A stretch of DNA of 64,000 bases from Apostichopus japonicus (lineage: Eukaryota > Echinodermata > Holothuroidea > Aspidochirotida > Stichopodidae). The translations under genes were made by a program, and so were the position numbers. The notes beneath the pieces are model-generated. The model was not told the DNA's origin, ran no database searches, and saw nothing but the letters and a program-made list of their open reading frames with translations. This document shows positions 43,911 to 56,700 of this stretch, one piece after another; positions within the stretch are counted from its first letter, which is position 1, and the number at the start of each line of letters is the position of its first letter. The DNA is taken from the NCBI RefSeq assembly GCF_037975245.1, contig NC_092573.1:8958501-9022500 (forward strand), written 5' to 3'.

Positions 43911-46900
43911 TTCCTCAAAATAACCCCCCTATCATCCCAGGGAGGGATCGCTGGACCTCCCATCTACCACAACGTTTTAAGTTTTACCTCTTAAAGTGCC
44001 CCCAGTCAACAGGAGGGGGTTTCAAGAAGACGTATTTTTTCACAGTTTTCAAAACAAAAACACCTATTTTCCCATAAATAGAATTCATAATGATAAATAA
44101 CCTTTCCTGATAAGAAAATTACACGGTCTTGGTAGCTAACGCAAGCTGATAGTCTCTGCTACTTACCCTGAAATGGTGTTGTCGCTGAAATCCCATGTGT
44201 GGGCGTGAGGAGGGTCCAAGAGAGGTCCAAAAGCGAGATTCCTCCTTATACTCTCATGTTAAATTTTGTATTTTTTCTGTTTTTTCTCTCAAAATAACCC
44301 CCCTATCACCCTAGGGGGGATCGCACTCCCAATTATGTTACCATTTTGGACAGCAGACATCCCAGTGGTGGTATGCTGTCAAAATGGACCCAAAAGGGCC
44401 TGGCTCCTGTGCGTGGTAAGGCCTGCAAGGTCCAAAGCGGGTTCCCTCCGTATACTCTAACGTTAAATTATTGACTTATTTCGGGGTTTTTCACAAAACA
44501 ACCCCCCTATCACCCTTGGGAGGAATCGCACCCCCAATTATTGTACCATTTTGGACAGCAGACACCCTAGTGGGGTACCCTGTCAAAATGGGCCCAAAAG
44601 GGCCTGGCTCCTGTGCGTGGTAAGGCCTGCAAGGTCCAAAAGCGGGTTTCCTCCACTCTAACGTTAAATTATTGACTTATTTCGGGGGTTTTCACAAAAT
44701 AGCCCCCCTATCACCCTTGGGAGGAATCGCACCCCCAATAATTGTACCATTTTGGACAGCAGACACCCCAGTGGGGGTACCCTGTCAAAATGCGCCCAAA
44801 AGGGTCAAGACCCTGTGCGTGGTAAGGCCTGCAAGATCCAAAAGCGGGTTTCATCCGTATACTCTAACGTTAAATTATTGTCTAATTTCGGTGTTTTTCA
44901 CAAAATAACCCCCCTATCACCCTAGGGGGGATCGCACTCCCAATTATGTTACCATTTTGGACAGCAGACACCCTAGTGGTGGTACCTTGTCAAAATGGGC
45001 TCAAAAAGACCAGGCCCATGTGCGTGGTAAGGCCTGCAAGGTCCAAAAGCGGGTTTCCTCCGTATACTCTTATGTTAATTTATTGACTAATTTCGGTATT
45101 TTTCACAAAATAACCCCCCTATCACCCTAGGGGGGATCGCACTCCAAATTATGTGACCATTTAGGACAGCAGACACCCTAGTGGTGGTATCCTGTAAAAT
45201 TGGGCCAAAAATGGTCAGGCCCTGTGCGTGGTAAGGCCTGTAAGGTCCATAAGTGGGTTTCCTCCCAATACTCTAATGTTAAATTTTGTATTTTTTCGTT
45301 TTTTTTTCTCAAAATAACCCCCCCTATCACCCTAGGGGGGATCGCACTCCCAATTATGTTACCATTTTGGACAGCAGACACCCTAGTGGTGGTACCCTGT
45401 CAAAATGGGCCCAAAAGGGCCTGGCTCCTGTGCGTGGTAAGGCCTGCAAGGTCCAAAGCGGGTTCCCTCCGTATACTCTAACGTTAAATTATTGACTTAT
45501 TTCGTGGGTTTTCACAAAACAACCCCCCTATCACCCTTGGGAGGAATCGCACCCCCAATTATTGTACCATTTTGGACAGCAGACACCCTAGTGGGGGTAC
45601 CCTGTCAAAATGGGCCCAAAAGGGCCTGGCTCCTGTGCGTGGTAAGGCCTGCAAGGTCCAAAAGCGGGTTTCCTCCACTCTAACGTTAAATTATTGACTT
45701 ATTTCGGGGGTTTTCACAAAATAGCCCCCCTATCACCCTTGGGAGGAATCGCACCCCCAATAATTGTACCATTTTGGACAGCAGACACCCCAGTGGGGGT
45801 ACCCTGTCAAAATGGGCCAAAAAGGGTCAAGAACCTGTGCGTGGTAAGGCCTGCAAGGTCCAAAAGCGGGTTTCATCCGTATACTCTAACGTTAAATTAT
45901 TGTCTAATTTCGGTGTTTTTCACAAAATAACCCCCCTATCACCCTAGGGGGATCGCACTCCAAATTATGTTACCATTTTGGACAGCAGACACCCTAGTGG
46001 TGGTACCCTGTCAAAATGGGCCCAAAAAGACCAGGCTCATGTGCGTGGTAAGGCCTGCAAAGTCCAAAAGCGGGTTTCCTCCGTATACTCTTATGTTAAA
46101 TTATTGACTACTTTCGGTGTTTTTCACAAAATAACCCCCCTATCACCCTAGGGGGGATCGCACTCCAAATTATGTTACCATTTTGGACAGCAGACACCCT
46201 AGTGGTGGTATCCTGTAAAATTGGGCCAAAAATGGTCAGGCCCTGTGCGTGGTAAGGCCTGTAAGGTCCATAAGTGGGTTTCCTCCCAATACTCTAATGT
46301 TAAATTTTGTATTTTTTCGTTTTTTTTTCTCAAAATAACCCCCCTATCACCCTAGGGGGGATCGCACTCCCAATTATGTTACCATTTTGGACAGCAGACA
46401 CCCTAGTGGTGGTACCCTGTCAAAATGGGCCCAAAAGGGCCTGGCTCCTGTGCGTGGTAAGGCCTGCAAGGTCCAAAGCGGGTTCCCTCCGTATACTCTA
46501 ACGTTAAATTATTGACTTATTTCGTGGGTTTTCACAAAACAACCCCCCTATCACCCTTGGGAGGAATCGCACCCCCAATTATTGTACCATTTTGGACAGC
46601 AGACACCCTAGTGGGGGTACCCTGTCAAAATGGGCCCAAAAGGGCCTGGCTCCTGTGCGTGGTAAGGCCTGCAAGATCCAAAGCGGGTTTCCTCCACTCT
46701 AACGTTAAATTATTGACTTATTTCGGGGGTTTTCACAAAATAGCCCCCCTATCACCCTTGGGAGGAATCGCACCCCCAATAATTGTACCATTTTGGACAG
46801 CAGACACCCCAGTGGGGGTACCCTGTCAAAATGGGCCAAAAAGGGTCAAGACCCTGTGCGTGGTAAGGCCTGCAAGGTCCAAAAGCGGGTTTCATCCGTA

Positions 46901-49900
46901 TACTCTAACGTTAAATTATTGTCTAATTTCGGTGTTTTTCACAAAATAACCCCCCTATCACCCTAGGGGGATCGCACTCCAAATTATGTTACCATTTTGG
47001 ACAGCAGACACCCTAGTGGTGGTACCCTGTCAAAATGGGCCCAAAAAGACCAGGCTCATGTGCGTGGTAAGGCCTGCAAAGTCCAAAAGCGGGTTTCCTC
47101 CGTATACTCTTATGTTAAATTATTGACTACTTTCGGTGTTTTTCACAAAATAACCCCCCTATCACCCTAGGGGGGATCGCACTCCAAATTATGTTACCAT
47201 TTTGGACAGCAGACACCCTAGTGGTGGTATCCTGTAAAATTGGGCCAAAAATGGTCAGGCCCTGTGCGTGGTAAGGCCTGTAAGGTCCATAAGTGGGTTT
47301 CCTCCCAATACTCTAATGTTAAATTTTGTATTTTTTCGTTTTTTTTTCTCAAAATAACCCCCCTATCACCCTAGGGGGGATCGCACTCCCAATTATGTTA
47401 CCATTTTGGACAGCAGACACCCTAGTGGGGGTACCCTGTCAAAATGGGCCCAAAAAGACCAGGCTCATGTGCGTGGTAAGGCCTGCAAGGTCCAAAAGCG
47501 GGTTTCCTCCGTATACTCTAATGTTAAATTATTGACTAATTTCGGTGTTTTTCACAAAATAACCCCCCTATCACCCTAGGGGGGATCGCACTCCAAATTA
47601 TGTGACCATTTTGGACAGCAGACACCCTAGTGATGGTATCCTGTAAAATTGGGCCAAAAATGGTCAGGCCCTAAGCGTGGTAAGGCCTGTAAGGTCCATA
47701 AGTGGGTTTCCTCCCAATACTCTAATGTTAAATTTTGTATTTTTTCGTTTTTTTTTCTCAAAATAACCCCCCTATCACCCTAGGGGGGATCGCACTCCCA
47801 ATAATGTTACCATTTTGGACAGCAGACACCCTAGTGGTGGTACCCTGTCAAAATGGGCCCAAAAGGGCCTGGCTCCTGTGCGTGGTAAGGCCTGCAAGGT
47901 CCAAAGCGGGTTCCCTCCGTATACTCTAACGTTAAATTATTGACTTATTTCGGGGGTTTTCACAAAACAACCCCCCTATCACCCTTGGGAGGAATCGCAC
48001 CCCCAATTATTGTACCATTTTGGACAGCAGACACCCTAGTGGGGGTACCCTGTCAAAATGGGCCCAAAAGGGCCTGGCTCCTGTGCGTGGTAAGGCCTGC
48101 AAGGTCCAAAAGCGGGTTTCCTCCACTCATAACGTTAAATTATTGACTTATTTCGGGGGTTTTCACAAAATAGCCCCCCTATCACCCTTGGGAGGAATCG
48201 CACCCCCAATAATTGTACCATTTTGGACAGCAGACACCCCAGTGGGGGTACCCTGTCAAAATGGGCCAAAAAGGGTCAAGACCCTGTGCGTGGTAAGGCC
48301 TGCAAGGTCCAAAAGCGGGTTTCATCCGTATACTATAACGTTAAATTATTGTCTAATTTCGGTGTTTTTCACAAAATAACCCCCCTATCACCCTAGGGGG
48401 ATCGCACTCCAAATTATGTTACCATTTTGGACAGCAGACACCCTAGTGGTGGTACCCTGTCAAAATGGGCCCAAAAAGACCAGGCCCATGTGCGTGGTAA
48501 GGCCTGCAAGGTCCAAAAGCGGGTTTCCTCCGTATACTCTAATGTTAAATTATTGACTAATTTCGGTGTTTTTCACAAAATAACCCCCCTATCACCCTAG
48601 GGGGGATCGCACTCCAAATTATGTGACCATTTTGGACAGCAGACACCTTAGTGATGGTATCCTGTAAAATTGGGCCAAAAATGGTCAGGCCCTGTGCGTG
48701 GTAAGGCCTGCAAGGTCCATAAGTGGGTTTCCTCCCAATACTCTAATGTTAAATTTTGTATTTTTTCGTTTTTTTTTCTCAAAATAACCCCCCTATCACC
48801 CTAGGGGGGATCGCACTCCCAATAATGTTACCATTTTGGACAGCAGACACCCTAGTGGTGGTACCCTGTCAAAATGGGCCCAAAAGGGCCTGGCTCCTGT
48901 GCGTGGTAAGGCCTGCAAGGTCCAAAGCGGGTTCCCTCCGTATACTCTAACGTTAAATTATTGACTTATTTCGGGGGTTTTTCACAAAACAACCCCCCTA
49001 TCACCCTTGGGAGGAATCGCACCCCCAATTATTGTACCATTTTGGACAGCAGACACCCTAGTGGGGGTACCCTGTCAAAATGGGCCCAAAAGGGCCTGGC
49101 TCCTGTGCGTGGTAAGGCCTGCAAGTTCCAAAAGCGGGTTTCCTCCACTCATAACGTTAAATTATTGACTTATTTCGGGGGTTTTCACAAAATAGCCCCC
49201 CTATCACCCTTGGGAGGAATCGCACCCCCAATAATTGTACCATTTTGGACAGCAGACACCCCAGTGGGGGTACCCTGTCAAAATGGGCCAAAAAGGGTCA
49301 AGACCCTGTGCGTGGTAAGGCCTGCAAGGTCCAAAAGCGGGTTTCATCCGTATACTATAACGTTAAATTATTGTCTAATTTCGGTGTTTTTCACAAAATA
49401 ACCCCCCTATCACCCTAGGGGGATCGCACTCCAAATTATGTTACCATTTTGGACAGCAGACACCCTAGTGGTGGTACCCTGTCAAAATGGGCCCAAAAAG
49501 ACCAGGCCCATGTGCGTGGTAAGGCCTGCAAGGTCCAAAAGCGGGTTTCATCCGTATACTCTTATGTTAAATTATTGACTAATTTCTGTGTTTTTCACAA
49601 AATAACCCCCCTATCACCCTAGGGGGGATCGCACTCCAAATTATGTTACCATTTTGGACAGCAGACACCCTAGTGGTGGTATCCTGTAAAATTGGGCCAA
49701 AAATGGTCAGGCCCTGTGCGTGGTAAGGCCTGTAAGGTCCATAAGTGGGTTTCCTCCCAATACTCTAATGTTAAATTTTGTATTTTTTCGTTTTTTTTTC
49801 TCAAAATAACCCCCCTATCACCCTAGGGGGGATCGCACTCCCAATTATGTTACCATTTTGGACAGCAGACACCCTAGTGGTGGTACCCTGTCAAAATGGG

Positions 49901-51515
49901 CCCAAAAGGGCCTGGCTCCTGTGCGTGGTAAGGCCTGCAAGGTCCAAAGCGGGTTCCCTCCGTATACTCTAACGTTAAATTATTGACTTATTTCGGGGGT
50001 TTTCACAAAACAACCGCCCTATCACCCTTGGGAGGAATCGCATCCCCAATTATTGTACCATTTTGGACAGCAGACACCCTAGTGGGGGTACCCTGTCAAT
50101 ATGGGCCCAAAAGGGCCTGGCTCCTGTGCGTGGTAAGGCCTGCAAGGTCCAAAAGCGGGTTTCCTCCACTCTACGTTAAATTATTGACTTATTTCGGGGG
50201 ATTTCACAAAATAGCCCCCCCCTATCACCCTTGGGAGGAATCGCACCCCCAATAATTGTACCATTTTGGACAGCAGACACCCTAGTGGGGGTACCTTGTC
50301 AAAATGGGCCAAAAAGGGTCAAGACCCTGTGCGTGGTAAGGCCTGCAAGGTCCAAAAGCGGGTTTCCTCCGTATACTCTAACGTTAAATTATTGTCTAAT
50401 TTCGGTGTTTTTCACAAAATAACCCCCCTAACACCCTAGGGGGATCGCACTCCAAATTATGTTACCATTTTGGACAGCAGACACCCTAGTGGTGGTATCC
50501 TGTAAAATTGGGCCAAAAAGGGCCTGGCCCCTGTGCGTGGTAAGGCCTGTAAGGTCCATAAGTGGGTTTGCTCCCGATACTCTAATTAATGTTAAATTTT
50601 GTATTTTTTCGTTTTTTTCTCAAAATAACCGCCCTATCACCCTTGGGAGGAATCGCACCCCCAATTATTGTACCATTTTGGACAGCAGACACCCTAGTGG
50701 GGGTACCCTGTCAAAATGGGCCCAAAAGGGCCTGGCTCCTGTGCGTGGTAAGGCCTGCAAGGTCCAAAAGCGGGTTTCCTCCGTATACTCTTATGTTAAA
50801 TTATTGTCTAATTTCGGTGTTTTCACAAAATAACCGCCCTATCACCCTAGGGGGATCGCACTCCAAATTATGTTACCATTTTGGACAGCAGACACCCTAG
50901 TGGTGGTATCCTGTAAAATTGGGCCAAAAAGGGTCAGGCCCCTGTGCGTGGTAAGGCCTGCAAGGTCCAAAAGCGGGTTTCCTCCGTATACTCTAACGTT
51001 AAATTATTGTCTAATTTCGGTGTTTTTCACAAAATAACCCCCCTATCACCCTAAGGGGATCGCACTCCCAATTATGTTACCATTTTGGACAGCAGACACC
51101 CTAGTGATGGTATCCTGTAAAATTGGGCCAAAAAGGGTCACGCCCCTGTGCGTGGTAAGGCCTGCAAGGTCCATAAGTGGGTGTCCTCCCTATACTCTAA
51201 TGTTAAAAATATTGTATTTTTTCAATTGTTTCTCAAAATAACCCCCCTATCACCCTTGGGAGGGATTGCATCCCCAATTATGTTACCATTTTGGACAGCA
51301 GACACCCTAGTGGTGGTACCCTGTCAAAATGGGCCTAAAAGGGCCTGGCCCCTTTTGCGTGGTAAGGCCTGCAAGGTCCAAAAGCGGGTTTCCTCCCTAG
51401 CCTTTTATGTAAAATTTTGTATTTTTTTCGGTTTTTTCTCGAATTAACCCCCCCTTTCACCCAGGGAGGGATCGCACCCCCTATTATTGTACCATGTTGG
51501 TCAGCAGACACCCTG
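43911..51515. repeat. Satellite array, ~205-bp monomer with ~1.02-kb higher-order unit
   Basis: About 35-37 tandem monomers. Each has ACCATTTTGGACAGCAGACA, GTGCGTGGTAAGGCCTG and a C6/G6 dyad around TATCACCCTA. The variant with TATTTTTTCGTTTTTTTTCTC recurs at 45286, 46307, 47326, 47735, 48756 and 49778, giving steps of ~1021 bp (five monomers) and one of 409 (two monomers). Left (43911-44290) and right (51240-51515) edge monomers are diverged. Many monomers lack stops in one plus frame (for example 46512-46949), which follows from the monomer sequence rather than coding. An ATAATG/AAT microsatellite (51535-51590) follows. Confidence 0.92.
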
Positions 51516-53124
51516 GTTTTGGTACCACAATGAAAATATTACAATAATCACAATAATAATGATAATAATGATAATAATAATGAATATGCCAAATTGACCA
51601 AAGAAGGTTTTGAGCAAACTACTCTCTTCCACTTGAAAATGCCACATTAACCAATGCACTAATATAAGAGAGGGAACACGGGAAAAGTTTCGCGCGCTCC
51701 GCGCACGTATAGCACAGTATTTAGAGTACGATGGAAATGAACTTGACAAATGTGATACGGGGAGTCAGCCTAGTCAGGTATGTTTTAATTCCTCGCTTGC
51801 CCGATGGTAATACTCCAGATTCTTTGCACCAAGGTGTGTCATACAGCTCCCCACCCACCAAGACTGACACGCCCTCCCAAATTGGTCAAATGGTAGGCAG
51901 TATCCACTCTCTCTGGCTGATCATTTGGGAAATATCGCGCAATTCAGTCCAATATAACGTATGCGTTCCCGCGGGCAAATATGGTATATCCAAAAAAATT
52001 CTGTACGCATAGGTACACCATGGGTATGTATACCCACCTCATGACCCAAAGATGAAAAACTGAATAAATATATAAATGACATGAGCCGTCAGGGAAGTTT
52101 GTTGTTATTTTGGGCTCAGACGTGCATTCAGAATCCCCTCAATTTTTGTTTTCAGCTCAACTCAACATATATCACTTCCGCCATATGCACAACGTGCATG
52201 AAAATTCTCTGGCTATGCGCCCCATGTGTCAATAGTGTCTATTAGAAACTATTCCCAATAAGTTATTAGAAGGGGGGGGGGGGAACGATGGTTGAGTTGC
52301 GGTGATAAATAGGTCGAGGTTACGGGCTTGGACGTGAAATGCATCTCAAGGGGATAGGATGCCGATTGCCGTAACTAATATGGTAAAATATATATAAAAT
52401 TTAATAATGTTAACCCACAAAGACTGCATATTTCAGGGAAAATTAAGAGTGGCAAAAGTTTATCTAAATGCCACCATTTTACATGTAGGCACTACTGGGA
52501 TTCAAAAAAAATTCAAAAGGGGAGGGTGTCACACCATCCCCTTATACTCCTCCCTCAGGCCACAATTCAGTGGCGCCCACCTGGTCGACTGCCCCCTAGA
52601 TCCGCCCTTGGAGTTAGGGGTTTGGAATTGTAATTTTTTACCCTGTTTTAGCAGCCTCTATGATATGGAAATATAATATAAGGTTAGGGTATAAATTATG
52701 GTTAGGATTGATATGCAAGAACAAATTAAAATAACTTCTGGGTACAGAATCTAGTACCAAAAACAGTTCAGAGTACTGAAAGTCCTACATACACGGGGAA
52801 TCACACACACTGACAATTGTGGAGCATCCAAATTGAGCTCAGGTATTTGACAAAAACACAGTTGTGGGGCATGGTAAAATTAGAGGGCGTTTTGAAAAAG
52901 TTTGGTTATTCCATAACTCACACTAAAAAACATTATGTAAATTCACTTCTAGGTCAAACTATCAATTGCTTTAAATTAACTCCTTAATGATATTTGATAA
53001 TTTTAATGTGGAATAGGCAAAAACAGTTGTGGGGCGCCCCACAACTGCAGGTTACACAAAAATCGGATCAACAATTGAATGTGTGTGTCAGTTCTGCTGC
53101 CCCACAATGGTGTGGCATGTAAGA
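51516..53124. other. Unique-like sequence between satellites
   Basis: No supported gene. Contains an (AAT)n-type tract (51535-51590), a G homopolymer (52274-52283), a transposon scrap ending AGATCCGCCCTTGGA (about 52560-52615) and the inverted-repeat piece at 52859-53047. The 93-codon frame at 51731-52012 has no family resemblance or splice context. Confidence 0.5.
52859..53047. mobile_element. Possible ~190-bp inverted-repeat element
   Basis: Starts CAGTTGTGGGGC and ends with its exact reverse complement. The right end is itself half of a perfect 24-bp palindrome (53024-53047), centred on GGCGCC. A related CAATTGTGGAGC lies at 52814-52825. No clear target duplication. Confidence 0.4.
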
Positions 53125-53171
53125 ACATACATACATACATACATACATACATACATACATACATACATACA
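53125..53171. repeat. (ACAT)n microsatellite
   Basis: About eleven ACAT units, the same motif as at the left edge of the window. Confidence 0.95.
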
Positions 53172-53719
53172 CGCATACCCACACTTAATACCTTATGGGG
53201 AACACCTTGTGAGGAACAGCAATGAGCGTGAGGATACCTTAGGGGTAACGGTGAGGATGAAGATACCTTGTGAGGAACAATGGTGGCTAGCATACACATT
53301 AGTGTTTTAATTATTCCTTAATTAATTGGACAGTTAATTAAATAAATGACACTTTTAAGGATCGTGTTGTATTGTGTGGTGTTGTTTAATCCTGATTTGC
53401 TGTAGCTCAACTGAATATACAAGAAAGGGTTTTAAGCTGTTCCATGAACAAAACATATGATGATTGTGGTGTAAACAAAAACTAATTAAGTTCAAGGTTA
53501 CACTACATCTCTTGCTTTATAATACGGATCGGGGAATGAAAACCATAAGAATCTAAACAAATAAAGGTATAAAAGTTAGGAGCTACCAGGTAAGCTAGGA
53601 TATATTGATCCCTTCAAGTAAATGAGATTAACCTTTACTGTGTAGCCTGGAAGGAGATTACCTAATTACTATCACTGTATATTGTTGAATCATGTTTCTT
53701 GTGTTATTGTTACCATTTG
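53172..53719. other. Short unique stretch before the right satellite
   Basis: No gene. 53180-53285 repeats ATACCTTGTGAGGAAC-type phrases that resemble the GGATACCTTGTGGGG core of the following satellite and may be its decayed edge. Confidence 0.4.
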
Positions 53720-56700
53720 CATTCTAGGACCTAAATATTATTTGAGTACCAGTGTAGCTTGTGGGGTACAGAACTTAAATGTGATATCAATGCACCTTAA
53801 TGCATCCTTGTTGCAGCCTAAAGTAGATGCCTTCATTGCTATTAGAAGCCAACAATAACTTCGACAGTTGCTGTATACTGGATAATGAAAATTCACCAAT
53901 TGATGCTGGCCATGTTGTATGAGTGCCAGGATACCTTGTGGCGTACAGAAAGTGAAATAAAACTTCAATTTGCAATTTGGCTCAAAAGAACTAAATCCTT
54001 CTACCTAGCAAACAATGGAAATTTCTTGATATGAATTCATCTAATTGACAGTAGTAATCTGTACAGTAAATTTATTAATTTCATTGTAGGACAGAAGATT
54101 ATATGGGTACAAGTGTAGCTTGTGAGGTACAAAATTAAAATGTGATATAAGTATACCTTAATGCATCTAAGTGGCAGCCTAAAGTAGATGCCTTTGTTTC
54201 TATTAGAAGTTATAAACAATAACTTTGACCTTGGTTTTATACTGGAATATGAAAATTCACCTATTGATGCTGTATTCTGGTCATGTTGTATGAGTGCCAG
54301 GATACCTTGTGGGGTATACAGACAGTTAAATTTAATTAAAATTTGTCTCTCAAGAACTTAACAAGAACTAAATCCTTCTACCTATCAAACAATGGTTGTT
54401 TCTTGATATGAATTCATCGATTGACAGTGGTTATCTGTACAGTAAAATTTGAACAAGAGCTAAATCCTTCTACCTAGCCAAAAATATACCTTAATGCATC
54501 TATGCAGGCAGTCTAAAGTAGATGTCTTCAGTGCTATTAATAGCCAACAATAACTTTGACAATGCTTTATATACTGGATAATAAAAATTCACCTATTGAT
54601 GCTGTATTCTGGTCATGTGGTATGAGTGACAGTTAAATTACAATTACAATATGTCTCTCAAGAACTTAATTAGAAATAAATCCATCTACCTAGCAAACAA
54701 TGCAAACTCTTCAATATAAATATATCTAATTGACAGCGATAATCTGTACAGAATAAAACTTATCATTCGCATTGTAGGACCTAATATTATGAGTACCAGT
54801 GTAGCTTGTGGGGTACAGAACTTAAATGTGATATAAATATACCTTAATGCATCTAAGTGGCAGCTAGAGTAGATGCCTCCATTGCTATTAGAAGCCAAAC
54901 AATAACTTTGACCCTGGTTTTATACTGGAATATGAAAATTCACCTATTGATGCTGTGTTCTGGTCATGCTGTATGAGTGCCAGGATACCTTGTGGGGTAC
55001 AGACAGTTATATTAAATTAAAATTTGTCTCTCAAGAACGTAACAAGAGCTAAATCCTTCTACCTAGCCAAAAATATACCTTAATGCATCTTTGCAGGCAG
55101 CCTTGAGTAGATGCCTTCAGTGCTATGAGTAGCCAACAATAACTTTGACAGTGCTTTATATACCGGATAATAAATATTAACTTGTTGATACTGTACTCTG
55201 GTCATGTGGTATGAGTGCTAGGATACCTTGTGGGGTACAGACAGTTAAATTACAATTTGTCTCTCAAGAACTTAACAAGAACTAAATCCTTCTACCTAAC
55301 AAACAATGGAATTCCTTCAATATGGATTCAAAGAATTTACCATGGATATCTGTATAGTAAATTGATAATTTGCATCATAGGACATAAGATTATATGAGTA
55401 CCAGTGTAGCTTGTGGGGTACAGAACTTTGACGTGATATAAATATACCTTAATGCATCTAAGTGGCAGCCTAAAGTAGATGCCTTCATTGCTATTAGAAG
55501 CCAACAATAACTTTGACCTTGGTTTTATACTGGAATATGAAAATTCACGAATTGATACTGTATTCTGGTAATGTGGTAAGAGTACCAGGATAACTTGTGG
55601 GGTACAGACAGTTAAATTAAATTAAAGGTTGTCTCTCAAGAACTTAACAAGAACTAAATCCTTCTACCTAGCAAACAATGGATATTCCTTGATATGAATT
55701 CATTGATTGACCGTGGTTATCTGTACAGTAAAATTTTTATTCGCATTGTAGGACTTAAGATTATATGAGTACAAGTGTAGCTTGTGGGGTACAGAACTTA
55801 AATGTAATATCAACATGTTCATCTAAATGGCAGCCTAAAGTAGATTTGCCTTCATTGCTATGAGTAGCCAGCAATATTTTTTACAGTGCTTGATATACTG
55901 GATAATAAATATTAACTTGTTGATTTTGTACTCTGGTCATGTTGTATGAGTGCCAGGATACCTTGTGGGGTACAGACATTGAAATTAAATTACAATATAT
56001 CTCTCAAGAACTTAATAAGAACTAAATCCATCTACCTAGCAAACAATGAAAATTCTTCAATATAAATTCATCTAATTGACAGCGATAATCTATACAAAAA
56101 AATACTTATCATTCGCATTGTAGGATCTAACATTATATGAGTACCAGTGTAGCTTGTGGGGTACAAAACTTAAATGCCATATAAATATACCTTAAAAACA
56201 ATGCAACTAATGGCAGCCTAAAGTAGATGCCTTCATTGCTATGAGTAGCCAACAATATTTTTTACAGTGCTTGATATACTGGATAATAAATATTAACTTG
56301 TTGATTTTGTACTCTGGTCATGTTGTATGAGTGCCAGGATACCTTGTGGGGTACAGACATTGAAATTAAATTACAATATATCTCTCAAGAACTTAATAAG
56401 AACTAAATCCATCTACCTAGCAAACAATGAAAATTCTTCAATATAAATTCATCTAATTGACAGCGATAATCTATACAAAAAAATACTTATCATTCGCATT
56501 GTAGGACCTAACATTATATGAGTACCAGTGTAGCTTGTGGGGTACAAAACTTAAATGTCATATAAATATACCTTAAAAACAATGCAACTAAATGGCAGCC
56601 TAAAGTAGATGCCTTCATTGCTATGAGTAGCCAACAATAGTTTTGGCAGTGCTTTATATACAGGATAATGAAAATTCCCATACTGATGCTGTATTCTGGT

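Noticed and set aside
44266-51447. Many similar plus-strand open frames of 63-146 codons
   Set aside because: They follow the satellite monomer period exactly, start and stop at monomer edges and carry no domain. They reflect chance lack of stops in a tandem repeat.
51731-52012. 93-codon plus-strand frame
   Set aside because: Unrecognised protein, no splice context and flanked by repeats; not distinguishable from chance.
53029-53310. ORFs with HTYIHTYIH or VCMYVCMYV runs
   Set aside because: Direct translation of the (ACAT)n microsatellite.
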